Source of the DNA: a virus | IMG/VR virus record: IMGVR_UViG_3300010885_011839 | Location: 1-26,575 of that record | DNA: 26,575 bases | Strand: one strand, 5' to 3' | Shown here: in pieces, positions 7,236-14,852 of the stretch | How the letters are laid out: each line of letters opens with the position of its first letter | Numbering within the stretch: position 1 is the stretch's first letter | The notes under the pieces: model-generated | What the model saw: the letters and a program-made list of their open reading frames with translations, nothing else | Database searches by the model: none | Told to the model about the DNA's origin: nothing | Program-made: the position numbers and the translations under genes

Positions 7236-8252
7236 TCAAGCATTTATAGTTATACGATTCTCTCGCTGTGCAGCGAAAATATCGCGTTCAATACGGTCTC
7301 TCTCAGGTTCACGTCCTTTAAATTTACCAGACCTTACGTCATCAAAAAAACTTCTGATATCATCGGGGGTATAAACTTTAGACTTGTTAGATGTTGGGGC
7401 TCCTGAGTTCTTTGAACGTCCGGGAGCTACCTGTTTTTCTAACTCTGATTGATACGTAGATTTATTGGTTTGAGCAACATTAGCTTGTCCAGTAGTGTCA
7501 AGCCAAGTGCGGAAAAAACTAGCTACACGACGGGCATCAAGTGACCGCTGTGCATCATCAAGGTACGTCTGCCGAGTTATTCCAGTTAAAGGGTCTGTGT
7601 CTAATAGCCAAGTTTGAAACGCTTGGTTATCATTTATTTCCCTCCAATTAGATTGCTCTGCAGTTAATTCAGACCAAAACGCTTGCTCTGACGACATAGC
7701 TTGCCTTTGTGCTACCGCTTGAACTTGCGGAATAACATTAGTTTGCATTTGTTGTATTAAACTTTCAATATGGGCTAGTCGTTGGGTCATAGGTACTATT
7801 TCTTCACGACTAACTTTTCGCATTACATCAAGTGACTCACCATATTCTTCAACATCTTTATCGGAAACAAGTTTCTCAATAGTTTGTTGTGGTTTATTAT
7901 CCTGCTGTTGTGCTGATATTGAAGCTAGCAATTGCTCCATCTGTTGTACGCGGCTTTGCATGTCCCTATTTTGCTGATGCAATCTAGGTACTTCTGCGTT
8001 GTACATTCCTTGTAACGTCTTATATTTCTGGACGATAGTATCTTCCGACACTCTTTCATCATTAGTTTTCTGCTCCTCTGCTAATGATGGGTTAGCATCA
8101 TTCTGCGTTACAGTCTCGTCGGCTTGCTCGATAGCTTCGACAGTACCATTGGCTAAATTATTATCTTCGCCTGTGTTGTTGTCCATATCGAGTTGTTTAT
8201 ACAGCTCTTGTACAGCCTCGGTTTGTTTGCGAATTTGCTCTGGAAGTGCCAT
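7236..8252 (-). CDS. Capsid scaffolding protein
   Basis: 338 aa, with AGGAG about 7 nt upstream. It is highly acidic and Gln-rich with long helical stretches. Residues 95-125 (PRLHQQNRDMQSRVQQMEQ) form a clear coiled coil, and a second Gln-rich helix is near 170-195. The C-terminal third has DDIRSFFDDVRSGKFKG, a basic amphipathic segment of the kind that contacts coat protein. Composition, length and position directly before the capsid gene fit an internal scaffold of P22-like assembly. No protease motif is visible, so it may leave the head by exit rather than by cleavage. Confidence 0.75.
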   Translation of the reverse strand: MALPEQIRKQTEAVQELYKQLDMDNNTGEDNNLANGTVEAIEQADETVTQNDANPSLAEEQKTNDERVSEDTIVQKYKTLQGMYNAEVPRLHQQNRDMQSRVQQMEQLLASISAQQQDNKPQQTIEKLVSDKDVEEYGESLDVMRKVSREEIVPMTQRLAHIESLIQQMQTNVIPQVQAVAQRQAMSSEQAFWSELTAEQSNWREINDNQAFQTWLLDTDPLTGITRQTYLDDAQRSLDARRVASFFRTWLDTTGQANVAQTNKSTYQSELEKQVAPGRSKNSGAPTSNKSKVYTPDDIRSFFDDVRSGKFKGREPERDRIERDIFAAQRENRITINA

Positions 8253-8295
8253 GTTGAACGCTCCTATTGGTGTGCGTGATTAATCGGCGAGTTCA

Positions 8296-8511
8296 TTATA
8301 ACTTTGCCGCTATAGAAGGGGCATCTTTAGCAAGTTTATACAACTCACTTAAAACCTGACAGCGCCCCTGATAAACTGTCGGGTTATTTACCGCACTTGG
8401 AAGTTGTTCTAGTTCGTGCATCCTCCATTCGCCTATCCATTCTAGTAACTCTGGATATTGGCGAACAACATTTGCAAGCGCTTTAACTACTTGAGGTTCC
8501 GGCTTAATCAT
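8296..8511 (-). CDS. Small protein coupled to portal, function unknown
   Basis: 71 aa. The ATG overlaps the portal stop as ATGA (4 nt), which indicates translational coupling. The chain is helical, with VKALANVVRQYPELLEWIGEW and a YQGRCQVLSELYKLAK helix. Short proteins with 'YQG.......L' at this locus are frequent between portal and scaffold genes in short-tailed phages. It may assist portal or scaffold incorporation, but this is inferred from position only. Confidence 0.6.
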   Translation of the reverse strand: MIKPEPQVVKALANVVRQYPELLEWIGEWRMHELEQLPSAVNNPTVYQGRCQVLSELYKLAKDAPSIAAKL

Positions 8512-10565
8512 GCAGCCCTCCCACTAATACGATTTTGTACTGTATTTGCTTCCATTCCACCTTTTGGAGCTCCGTTAGGCAGTTCCGGAGTACCCGCAGG
8601 AGCCTGTTGCTGTTGTGATGCAGCAGCTGCCCGCGATTGTACACGTCCCTGATATCCAGATTTCTCCCGAGATGGAACTACTTCATCTACAGGCATTTGC
8701 AATCCTTTAGCCACTTCGCGAAGTATCGCGGCACGACCATCCTTACCAATTATCTCCATATCTACTGGATTGGCGGTTGCATTAAGGAATTCTATACGGC
8801 GAATGTTTACTGTTTCTTTGACTGCTAAGTTAATTGCTCCCTTAGCTAGAACCACAACATCGCCTTTAATTGATTCATCTTCTACATATCGCATATTATA
8901 TACAAATTGACGTAGCACTACTGGTTTTACTATGTCTGTATCAATATACATAACTACTTGGCGAATACCTTTACCTGCTGCGCCCATTAACATTGATAGA
9001 CCTGAAGATGTACGTCCTGCACCTTGTACGTTTAAGTCCCCATACACATAAGCTGGAATACCTGAATGGTCATCAGCTAAACGGCTAAACTTCTCATATA
9101 CTGCCATTAGTTCTGTAGCCCGTGAATCTGGCTGTGTAAAACGAATAGCTGGAGCACTAGACCCAACAGGGTCGTTTGTAACTTGCCAAATTTTCCACGG
9201 TGATAATTGCGTTATATCTTCATTAGGTGGAATTCGTTCTAAGTTTACTTCAACTTGTGGTCCAGACGATATACCCATGTTATTTACTAATGCCCTAGCA
9301 GCTGCATTACATACGCCTTGGAGGTCCTCAATAATTTTAGGGATACCTTTACCCCAAAATGCTCCCGGAGCTTTAATAAACGATGTTTTTGCGTACGGTT
9401 TTTCACCTAATGGGTCATAGTTTAGTACGGCTTTAATAACATAATTACCTACTATCCATACATTAGCATCATATTCCCTAGCAGCATCAGGTACTTCATC
9501 TTCTGATAGCCCCCATTCAATAAGCATTTTACCTGACACTTTACCCCAAAATTCTAGGGCATCAAATTCTTCTGTTGGACGCATATATGCGTAGAACTTA
9601 CGTTCTTCTTCATCTTTTTGAAGTTCCACATCTTCATTAATCCATGATTGACCATTACCAATATCTAATACTTTTCTAATAGCTTCTTCGTCGTACCCCG
9701 GAACCCCTATTAAATCAGATAATTTCATACGTGTCATAGGATGGTGTTCAAATAGATACCCATCTTCTATAGTTGTAACACCCGGTTCAGGATATATACG
9801 GAACGGGTCTACACGTTCATACTCAGGACCTAATACATCTGTAGCTTCTACTGTAGTTTGCCCAGCAGAGTTTATTTTCCATCCTAATGTACGTTGTCTA
9901 CGAACAACTGGTCCTTTGATGAACGCAGCAGGAAATGTAACTAAATCAGTAATAAAATCGTTGAATGATAATTCCCATCCACCTTGTGCAAACTGGTCTT
10001 GAATCTTAACTTTCATACGGTCTGCGCGAGTCTGTGCCGCACGTAATATATAGAACCTATAGTCTTGCCCTACCATTTCTTTAATCTCCTCCATCTCATC
10101 AGGAGATGGGGCCTTGCCGTATTCCTGTACTAGTTTAAGTACACGTTCTGCAAAGATACCTTGAACTTCTTTAGTTTGTGTAGGGGATAACTCAGGAATT
10201 GGCGACGCTTCTAAGTCCCACGGTGGAGACCCATTATCTAACATAATGTCTCGAAGCCATGATTCAGCAGCACGACATTTAACCTCTGTAACCATCATGT
10301 AGATTTCTGACCCACCTTGATTACGTATTTGTCTTACTTTATCTGCTTCATATTCACCATTACGTTGGCGTAATGCTTTTAGCATTTCTTGCTCTATAGG
10401 CCGTTTTGCCATTTGAGCAACGTCCCAACAATTACGTAAATACCCAACTAACCCTAAAATAACAGGTTGGTTTTGCCGTTCAGCCAATGCTTTATCCGAC
10501 GACTCTTTTTCCTGCCGAGCAATCTGGTCATTATTTACTACTCTAAGAAATGTTAATCCTGCCAT
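8508..10565 (-). CDS. Portal protein
   Basis: 685 aa, about the length of P22-type portals. The start directly follows the stop of the preceding gene, with AGGAAAAGG nearby. Conserved-looking parts are the N-terminal helical region (residues of about 30-70), the DPFRIYPEPG segment near 255 and the middle GKGIPKIIEDLQGVCNAAARA helix near 410, which corresponds to the part of portals that contacts the terminase and tail. A GAGRTSSGLSMLMGAAGKG stretch near 520 is the glycine-rich tunnel-loop region. The C-terminus is Gln/Ala/Pro-rich. Twelve copies would form the DNA channel at the capsid vertex. Synteny with terminase and scaffold supports this. Confidence 0.9.
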   Translation of the reverse strand: MAGLTFLRVVNNDQIARQEKESSDKALAERQNQPVILGLVGYLRNCWDVAQMAKRPIEQEMLKALRQRNGEYEADKVRQIRNQGGSEIYMMVTEVKCRAAESWLRDIMLDNGSPPWDLEASPIPELSPTQTKEVQGIFAERVLKLVQEYGKAPSPDEMEEIKEMVGQDYRFYILRAAQTRADRMKVKIQDQFAQGGWELSFNDFITDLVTFPAAFIKGPVVRRQRTLGWKINSAGQTTVEATDVLGPEYERVDPFRIYPEPGVTTIEDGYLFEHHPMTRMKLSDLIGVPGYDEEAIRKVLDIGNGQSWINEDVELQKDEEERKFYAYMRPTEEFDALEFWGKVSGKMLIEWGLSEDEVPDAAREYDANVWIVGNYVIKAVLNYDPLGEKPYAKTSFIKAPGAFWGKGIPKIIEDLQGVCNAAARALVNNMGISSGPQVEVNLERIPPNEDITQLSPWKIWQVTNDPVGSSAPAIRFTQPDSRATELMAVYEKFSRLADDHSGIPAYVYGDLNVQGAGRTSSGLSMLMGAAGKGIRQVVMYIDTDIVKPVVLRQFVYNMRYVEDESIKGDVVVLAKGAINLAVKETVNIRRIEFLNATANPVDMEIIGKDGRAAILREVAKGLQMPVDEVVPSREKSGYQGRVQSRAAAASQQQQAPAGTPELPNGAPKGGMEANTVQNRISGRAA

Positions 10566-10949
10566 TTACTTACCTTTTCCTAGGTCTTGTTTAGCGTTCC
10601 AGAATGGTGATTTACCTTCTAACGCTCGTTTTTGTGCACTTCTTACTGCTACTCCTACTACAGACTGTGGTACTGTATTAGTTTGTCGTATATAATTTAC
10701 ATCGGCTGGGTGCATACCTTTAACAATACTAGGCATTTCTTTACCGTCTACACTTATAGATTGTTCAGTCATAACTGACCGTCCATCTGGCATACGAATT
10801 TCACCTAAAAATCCTCGTTCTTTTTTCTCTTTACTATTGTGTCTTAGCCCGTAATTATCTTCTACTATACCACCGTTCAGATAACTTTTTATCTTAGGAT
10901 GGTTAGACACCATAGACAACTGTTTATTAGCACAATGTTTCACTAACAT
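10566..10949 (-). CDS. Conserved phage protein between terL and portal, unknown
   Basis: 127 aa. The start overlaps the preceding gene by 7 nt and has AAAGG a few nt upstream, so spacing is tight. The sequence includes LGEIRMPDGRSVMTEQSISV and KEMPSIVKGMHPADVNYI, a pattern of small proteins found between terminase and portal in environmental phages. A downstream Met (MVSNHP) is an alternative start without a ribosome binding site. Role unknown. Confidence 0.55.
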   Translation of the reverse strand: MLVKHCANKQLSMVSNHPKIKSYLNGGIVEDNYGLRHNSKEKKERGFLGEIRMPDGRSVMTEQSISVDGKEMPSIVKGMHPADVNYIRQTNTVPQSVVGVAVRSAQKRALEGKSPFWNAKQDLGKGK

Positions 10950-11299
10950 TTGCCTTTCTTAACAATACCACCTTTTTTATATGATGGAATTGAGGCTGCA
11001 AGTGCTTGTTCTTTCTTTACTCCAGCTGGAGGATTAGGCCCAAATAGCTTTTCCCCCATTTCTTGAGACATATGTCCTTGTGCTTTATCTGCTAAATACG
11101 CATTGGCTTTAGCTGCTGGAACAAATGCAATATTTGCTACACCTTTCATTGCAGTACCAACTAATTTACCGGCTACTCCTACACCTTTAGCATCTGGAAA
11201 CTTTGGATTAGGTGATAATGTTTTTGTAGTATCAATTTTATATGAGTCACTACTTTTAAGTTTTGGATTATCCGAAGTAAATGATTGTTGTTTTGGCAT
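10943..11299 (-). CDS. Small basic phage protein, unknown
   Basis: 118 aa from the ATG at 11299, which has AAAGGAA 6-7 nt upstream. An ATG 36 nt further upstream is open but lacks a ribosome binding site. The chain is Lys-rich with Pro/Gly-poor helices, has AKANAYLADKAQGHMSQEMGEKL in outline near 65-85, and ends with a short YKKGGIVKKGKC tail. Lys-Gly-rich tails of this 'KKGGIVKKGKC' type are common in virion-operon proteins of environmental phages. Nothing points to a defined function. Confidence 0.55.
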   Translation of the reverse strand: MPKQQSFTSDNPKLKSSDSYKIDTTKTLSPNPKFPDAKGVGVAGKLVGTAMKGVANIAFVPAAKANAYLADKAQGHMSQEMGEKLFGPNPPAGVKKEQALAASIPSYKKGGIVKKGKC

Positions 11300-11315
11300 T
11301 TTAGATTCCTTTAGA

Positions 11316-11597
11316 TTAACAACAGCCAATATCATTGGGTTCTATTTCTTCTCTAGCTACAATGTCTACTGCATGGTCTACTGATATACCGGTATTTACT
11401 AGACTAGCTATTTTTTTAAGCCCAGCTTTATTAGTTTTGATACCCTCATCAATAGCTTCTAGGTATAACGTACCTCCAGCGATTTGTTTTGCTGGTAACG
11501 GGCGCATTTCATATCCGATACGTGGTTGTTTTGCAGAAACTCCACTAGTATCCATTTTAGGATTTGTGGAATAAACCGTAAATTCTTTTCCAGCCAT
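11316..11597 (-). CDS. Small phage protein, first gene after a new promoter
   Basis: 93 aa. GGGGG lies 5 nt before the ATG. It starts MAGKEFTVYSTNPKMDTSG and has a helical C-terminal half (AGLKKIASLVNTGISVDHAV) ending in CC. It is the first gene downstream of the minus-strand terminator and promoter between it and terL, so it leads the transcription unit that carries the portal and capsid genes. Function unknown. Confidence 0.55.
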   Translation of the reverse strand: MAGKEFTVYSTNPKMDTSGVSAKQPRIGYEMRPLPAKQIAGGTLYLEAIDEGIKTNKAGLKKIASLVNTGISVDHAVDIVAREEIEPNDIGCC

Positions 11598-11634
11598 TTT
11601 TACCCCCTAATACATATAGATATATTGTGGCATA

Positions 11635-11663
11635 GTTGTACCAATAAGTATACGTATTGTCAA
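11635..11663 (-). promoter_or_regulatory. Sigma70-like promoter for the portal-capsid unit
   Basis: On the minus strand a perfect TTGACA (11658-11663) is followed by a 17-nt spacer and TACAAC (11635-11640), 4 of 6 to the -10 consensus. It lies just 3' of a terminator and about 37 nt upstream of the next ATG at 11597, an arrangement that would start a separate transcript. Confidence 0.65.
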
Positions 11664-11671
11664 GTATATTT

Positions 11672-11704
11672 ATAAAAAAGCCCCGAAAATTTCTTATCGG
11701 GGCT
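11672..11704 (-). terminator. Intrinsic terminator after terL
   Basis: The arms AGCCCCGA (11679-11686) and TCGGGGCT (11697-11704) form an 8-bp GC-rich stem with a 10-nt loop. Reading on the minus strand, the stem is followed directly by TTTTTTATA. This is a standard rho-independent terminator for minus-strand transcripts ending after terL. On the plus strand no T run follows, so it acts in one direction. Confidence 0.85.
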
Positions 11705-11750
11705 AACATGAGCGACTTTGGAGAACTCATGGGGTGACAAAAAGACTATA

Positions 11751-13139
11751 TCAGGTCCATCCAGCAGATGCAACATGTTTTATTTCTCTACGCAACATCA
11801 TATGACCACCTTCTCCTGCTGTAGCTATATGTAACATTAGGTATTGTAACGCCTCAGCTACATGAGAATGTTTATTTTTATCCAGTTCCCCATCGCCTTT
11901 TGGTTTATATCTATACCCACCCATCATTGCAGCTTTTAACTGTGTACATCGAGGGTCTACTAAAAACGCTGGGTCCCCATCTACTTGCCGCATAAGATAC
12001 TCATCTACTGCATTTATCCGAGCAGATACGTTATTAGTTTTAGCAGGAATAACGCGTAATCCTTCGGCTTTAATTATGTCTACCGCACTTCGTTCATCAG
12101 TCTGTGCTCGCTGAATCCCAGCTGGGTCAACTACAATAAGTATAGGAGCCCCGGGAAATCGCTCATATAATAGTGGTTTAAGCATAGTTCGAATAAACCG
12201 CTGTATTCCCATATCAAAGCTAACACACTCATCAAGTATTAACGCACGACCACGTGGGTCTTGCTGCCCAATAACAGCAGCTGGAGTTAGTCCTAAATCC
12301 ATACCTATAACTACTGGTCTAACTCCATTTGATATACTTCTAAGTCCTGTTTTTGCCATGTGGTAATCTGGCCTAAAGTATTTATACACTGGCATACCAG
12401 CACTCGAAAGCCCGTACTCACCATCAATGTAAACTCTAATATATTCTTCAGACCTACCCTGCGTATCATAGTACCCATCTGGTAAGTTATCAATATTCTC
12501 AGCATACGGACTGCGCCCACTTGGCTGCTTAAATACTGCCCATCCATTATTGTTTGGAGAAACGCCGTCCTTTATGTCCAGCCCCTCCATCTGGTAGTAC
12601 CACCACGTATCCATTGTTGGAGGATTTGTATCAGCCCACATACCATGCCAAGTTGGACCACCATCTTTTGCACTTGGAAACCGACCAATACGTTTCGACA
12701 TGGCATCGACAATATCTGGATGTATATCTCTGCACTCGTTAAACCATGCAAAAGTTAATTCTAACGAGTTTAAGTTGGCTACATCATCTGCGTCGTCTAA
12801 CGCACGAAACATTATTTCACACTCAATGTCCCCTACTTTGAAAAAATACGTCTTGGTCGTGCGCATGTACTGTCCACATTGCCCCGGCGGAAACCAATCC
12901 AAGAATGTCTTAATCGTAGTATCCTGCAACTGCCGCACCGTTTCTCGTACTACTGCAGCACGTGACTTTCGTATACCATTTGCATTAGGTTCTTGCATTG
13001 ACGCTCTGCGAACTACTTCAAACGAGCAAGTTACAGATTTACCTGACCCTACTGGGCCCATGAGTGTACGCATCTTAGCGTTACTCTCCATAAACTTTTC
13101 ACCTGTTGGAGGCGGAGTATAGTTTATCTCATATGCCAT
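11751..13139 (-). CDS. terL: Terminase large subunit
   Basis: 462 aa. The ATPase domain has Walker A GPVGSGKS at residues 28-35, a Walker B-type strand TFAWFNE at 129-135 with catalytic Glu135, and a DTNPP motif at 170-174, as seen in coupling motifs of this group. The nuclease domain (about 270-445) has the acidic strands GMDLG (Asp281) and VVDPAG (Asp338), consistent with an RNase H-like active site, and a C-terminal HSHVAEALQYLML helix with a likely third site. The enzyme cuts and pumps DNA into the capsid. Its start overlaps the preceding gene by 11 nt. A terminator follows it. Confidence 0.95.
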   Translation of the reverse strand: MAYEINYTPPPTGEKFMESNAKMRTLMGPVGSGKSVTCSFEVVRRASMQEPNANGIRKSRAAVVRETVRQLQDTTIKTFLDWFPPGQCGQYMRTTKTYFFKVGDIECEIMFRALDDADDVANLNSLELTFAWFNECRDIHPDIVDAMSKRIGRFPSAKDGGPTWHGMWADTNPPTMDTWWYYQMEGLDIKDGVSPNNNGWAVFKQPSGRSPYAENIDNLPDGYYDTQGRSEEYIRVYIDGEYGLSSAGMPVYKYFRPDYHMAKTGLRSISNGVRPVVIGMDLGLTPAAVIGQQDPRGRALILDECVSFDMGIQRFIRTMLKPLLYERFPGAPILIVVDPAGIQRAQTDERSAVDIIKAEGLRVIPAKTNNVSARINAVDEYLMRQVDGDPAFLVDPRCTQLKAAMMGGYRYKPKGDGELDKNKHSHVAEALQYLMLHIATAGEGGHMMLRREIKHVASAGWT

Positions 13140-13389
13140 GAGGTAATCCCTGATGTTTTTCTGATAGTAGCATCACTACGTACTCAATTCCATGCTTTTT
13201 ACTTTTGGTAATTTTAATTTTATACGACATTTTTAACTCTGATAGCTTAATCCCCAACACTTGAGCATCACCTATATGCTCAAATTTAGCTGCTAATATC
13301 CCATCGTATGTAGTATTAAACTCCGATATTAGGGTATTTTCTGGATTATTCTGCGTAGTCAATGGCTGGTATGTCTGTAGAATTGTCAT
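13129..13389 (-). CDS. Small protein between terS candidate and terL, unknown
   Basis: 86 aa. The frame overlaps the upstream gene by 44 nt and terL by 11 nt. No good ribosome binding site precedes the ATG at 13389, so translation may be coupled, or the real start may be a later codon such as the GTG at about residue 44. The C-terminal part SYKIKITKSKKHGIEYVVMLL is basic and strand-like. Function unknown. Confidence 0.4.
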   Translation of the reverse strand: MTILQTYQPLTTQNNPENTLISEFNTTYDGILAAKFEHIGDAQVLGIKLSELKMSYKIKITKSKKHGIEYVVMLLSEKHQGLPHGI

Positions 13390-13840
13390 TATCGTATGTA
13401 TTAGCCTCTATAGTACGGACATCTTGAGGGGTATTCCCTAAGTTTATAGTAATTCGTACCCCGCCACCACCTGTCGTATCTTGCGTTGTGTCTTTCGGCT
13501 CTAATCCAGCCCATTTTACGGTGGATTTTATCAAATCAGCTTTAACTGCTGGGGATACAGCAGCATCATGAATCAATAACCATGAGGTTGTAAGCAATTC
13601 TTCAGCTTGCGCTCGGGCTTTTAACCTAAACGTCATACCTTTATCGCGTATTTCCCCCCTATAGTGGTCTACTTTCTTGAGAAATATAGGGTCAGCGTTG
13701 TATATAAGTACGTCACTGGCAGTTATGTTGTGTCTAGTTATAACTTCCTGCAGCGATTCACCACTACCCTCTAAGGTTAGTGCTACGTCGAACGCCAGTC
13801 TGTCTGACCATTTAGTATGATATAGAGGTAAGGTATCCAT
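13346..13840 (-). CDS. Terminase small-subunit candidate
   Basis: 164 aa from the ATG at 13840. An open frame continues 113 codons further upstream but runs through promoter and repeat sequence, so that extension is unlikely. The N-terminal half has helices consistent with a DNA-binding region (SDRLAFDVALTLEGSGESLQ, then VITRHNITASDVLIY, a helix-turn-helix-like pair). A central KARAQAEELLTTSWLLIHDA helix could be an oligomerisation segment, and the C-terminus is Thr/Gly/Asp-rich. Position just upstream of terL at the head of the virion block supports a small terminase that recognises the packaging site. Likely promoter positions would make it leaderless. Confidence 0.65.
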   Translation of the reverse strand: MDTLPLYHTKWSDRLAFDVALTLEGSGESLQEVITRHNITASDVLIYNADPIFLKKVDHYRGEIRDKGMTFRLKARAQAEELLTTSWLLIHDAAVSPAVKADLIKSTVKWAGLEPKDTTQDTTGGGGVRITINLGNTPQDVRTIEANTYDNDNSTDIPAIDYAE

Positions 13841-13846
13841 TTCTGC

Positions 13847-13875
13847 AGAATATCTATAAATTACGATAGTGTCAA
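13847..13875 (-). promoter_or_regulatory. Sigma70-like promoter of the packaging unit, leaderless
   Basis: On the minus strand TTGACA (13870-13875), a 17-nt spacer and TATTCT (13847-13852) form a promoter. The ATG begins 7 nt after the last -10 base (13840), so the predicted start of transcription falls on the A of the ATG. No ribosome binding site is present. Confidence 0.6.
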
Positions 13876-13893
13876 CAATTATTTGGATGGGCA

Positions 13894-13995
13894 TAACTTT
13901 ACACGTTGGTATTTTTAGTGGGTAATTTTTTGGGGTAGGTAACTTTACACGTGCTAGATTTTGAGTGGGCGTAACTTTACACGTGCTAGATTTTG
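13894..13995. repeat. Three AACTTTACACG direct repeats upstream of the packaging promoter
   Basis: TAACTTTACACGT occurs at 13894-13906, and a 24-bp version that extends to CTAGATTTTG is present twice without mismatch, at 13940-13963 and 13972-13995 (period 32 bp). All three lie just upstream of the minus-strand -35. They are candidate binding sites for a phage regulator. The related AACTTGACACTAGATTTTTG occurs at 15843 in the origin region. Confidence 0.8.
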
Positions 13996-14085
13996 GGTCG
14001 TGCTTTAAGCGGTTTACCATCATAGGGGGGGCCATCGCCTCGCCTGTCCACCTACCCACCCCCTGCGAACGCGCGTGCGCGCGAA

Positions 14086-14130
14086 CGCCTGAGCGCGTAA
14101 CGCCTGAGCGCGTAACGCCTGAGCGCATGA
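14086..14130. repeat. Three tandem 15-bp GC-rich repeats
   Basis: CGCCTGAGCGCGTAA occurs at 14086-14100 and 14101-14115, then with two changes at 14116-14130. The surrounding 14030-14135 is strongly GC-rich compared with the AT-rich genome and includes GCGAACGC twice. The block ends with GCGCAT-G-ATGCGC. It is non-coding in the chosen annotation and could mark a packaging site or protein-binding region. Confidence 0.85.
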
Positions 14131-14165
14131 TGCGCAACTTCATCTTTGCCGAGTTGCCGAAATTG

Positions 14166-14207
14166 TCGTAACTTGTCATTTTTGTAAACTTCTGTCAGTC
14201 TGAAATT
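14166..14207 (+). promoter_or_regulatory. 42-bp promoter-like module, copy 1
   Basis: This block matches 15979-16020 at 34 of 42 positions without gaps, with identical ends (TCGTAACTTG and CAGTCTGAAATT). It contains a -35-like TTGTCA (14173-14178) and, 17 nt on, CAGTCT (14196-14201), a poor -10. It lies upstream of the first early cassette. It is either an activator-dependent early promoter or a regulator site. The flanking GAAATTGTCGTAAC appears at 14159 and 14202. Confidence 0.55.
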
Positions 14208-14256
14208 GTCGTAACGGCACTGCCACTACGACAGCAGGTGCAAACCTGCACCTGCT
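14207..14256 (+). promoter_or_regulatory. Two tandem leader hairpins before the first early gene
   Basis: TGTCGTA (14207-14213) pairs with TACGACA (14227-14233), with an inner GGC/GCC step. The next hairpin has AGCAGGTGC (14233-14241) and GCACCTGCT (14248-14256) with a 6-nt loop. The ribosome binding site follows at 14269. This is a structured 5' leader of the type that could control translation or transcript stability. Confidence 0.6.
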
Positions 14257-14278
14257 CTTTTAAAACTTGGAGAACGAT

Positions 14279-14542
14279 ATGGACAACAGTCCAGTGTGGT
14301 TGCCTGTTAATGAGGAAGGCTTATCCTCATCAACCAAAGCGCGTTATGCTGAGCTTGCCAAAGCCCGCCTAGCTGAGAAATCAGCAAAAGCGGTGTTTGA
14401 AGCGGCTTTTACTAAGGATAACGTAGACAAAGTGCCTAAAGGCATGATGTTAGCTTTCGGATACCGCTTCGGCAAACTTGCCGTAGCAATAGTGCCGAAA
14501 GAGGCAAGTAAGTCTACAAGCAAGGCTAAGAACTACTTTTAG
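14279..14542 (+). CDS. Small early protein, paralogue A
   Basis: 87 aa from the ATG at 14279, which has GGAG 6 nt upstream. A TTG 12 nt further upstream overlaps the ribosome binding site and is rejected. The product has a helical middle (AELAKARLAEKSAKAVFEAAF), a conserved DNVDKVP turn, then LAFGYRFGKLAVAIV and a basic Ser/Lys tail. It aligns without gaps with the gene at 16301 in residues of about 5-70. It is the first gene of the early cassette 14279-15020. Function unknown; no enzyme motif is visible. Confidence 0.7.
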   Translation: MDNSPVWLPVNEEGLSSSTKARYAELAKARLAEKSAKAVFEAAFTKDNVDKVPKGMMLAFGYRFGKLAVAIVPKEASKSTSKAKNYF

Positions 14543-14560
14543 CCGAGAGCAGTAGCGGTA

Positions 14561-14596
14561 AGGCAGGTGCCGTCTCACCTGCCACCTTTCTTGGAG
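14561..14596 (+). repeat. 36-bp direct repeat with hairpin, copy 1
   Basis: An exact 36-bp match to 14853-14888. It includes GGCAGGTG (14562-14569) and CACCTGCC (14576-14583), an 8-bp perfect stem with loop CCGTCT, followed by ACCTTTCTTGGAG, the ribosome binding site of the next gene. Confidence 0.9.
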
Positions 14597-14602
14597 CAAG
14601 TT

Positions 14603-14839
14603 ATGCTTTATACATTAAAGCCTGACCTTAATGCCATTAGCATGGCGCTTCCTGAGCTTGATTTGGTTGACCAATGCGATTGGGAAAACCATGTTGAGTT
14701 TTTATCACTTGAAGAAGCAGGGTTAGAGGAAATTTCTAGCCATCCGATTCATGGTGGTAAATGCGACGCTGACACGACAAGCGGTGGTGTGCTTGAGTAC
14801 ATCGCTTGGTTCTATGACGGCGAAGTGGAAGTGGACTAA
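14603..14839 (+). CDS. Small early protein, unknown
   Basis: 78 aa from the ATG at 14603, with GGAG 6 nt upstream inside the 36-bp repeat. The product is acidic (LDLVDQCDWENHVEF, EEAGLEEISSHP) with a C-terminal YIAWFYDGEVEVD. No recognised domain. A second upstream codon that would lengthen the frame lies in the hairpin and is not used. It is the middle gene of a three-gene cassette. Confidence 0.65.
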   Translation: MLYTLKPDLNAISMALPELDLVDQCDWENHVEFLSLEEAGLEEISSHPIHGGKCDADTTSGGVLEYIAWFYDGEVEVD

Positions 14840-14852
14840 GAACCAAACGGTT

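Noticed and set aside
12700-13122. Plus-strand open frame of 140 codons within terL
   Set aside because: It lies wholly inside the terminase large subunit, whose Walker motifs and nuclease residues are clear. It has no ribosome binding site.
13841-14179. Upstream extension of the small terminase frame (113 extra codons)
   Set aside because: The extension crosses the repeats, the -35/-10 pair and the GC-rich island. It gives a repeat-like Arg/Ser-rich sequence, so the ATG at 13840 is preferred.
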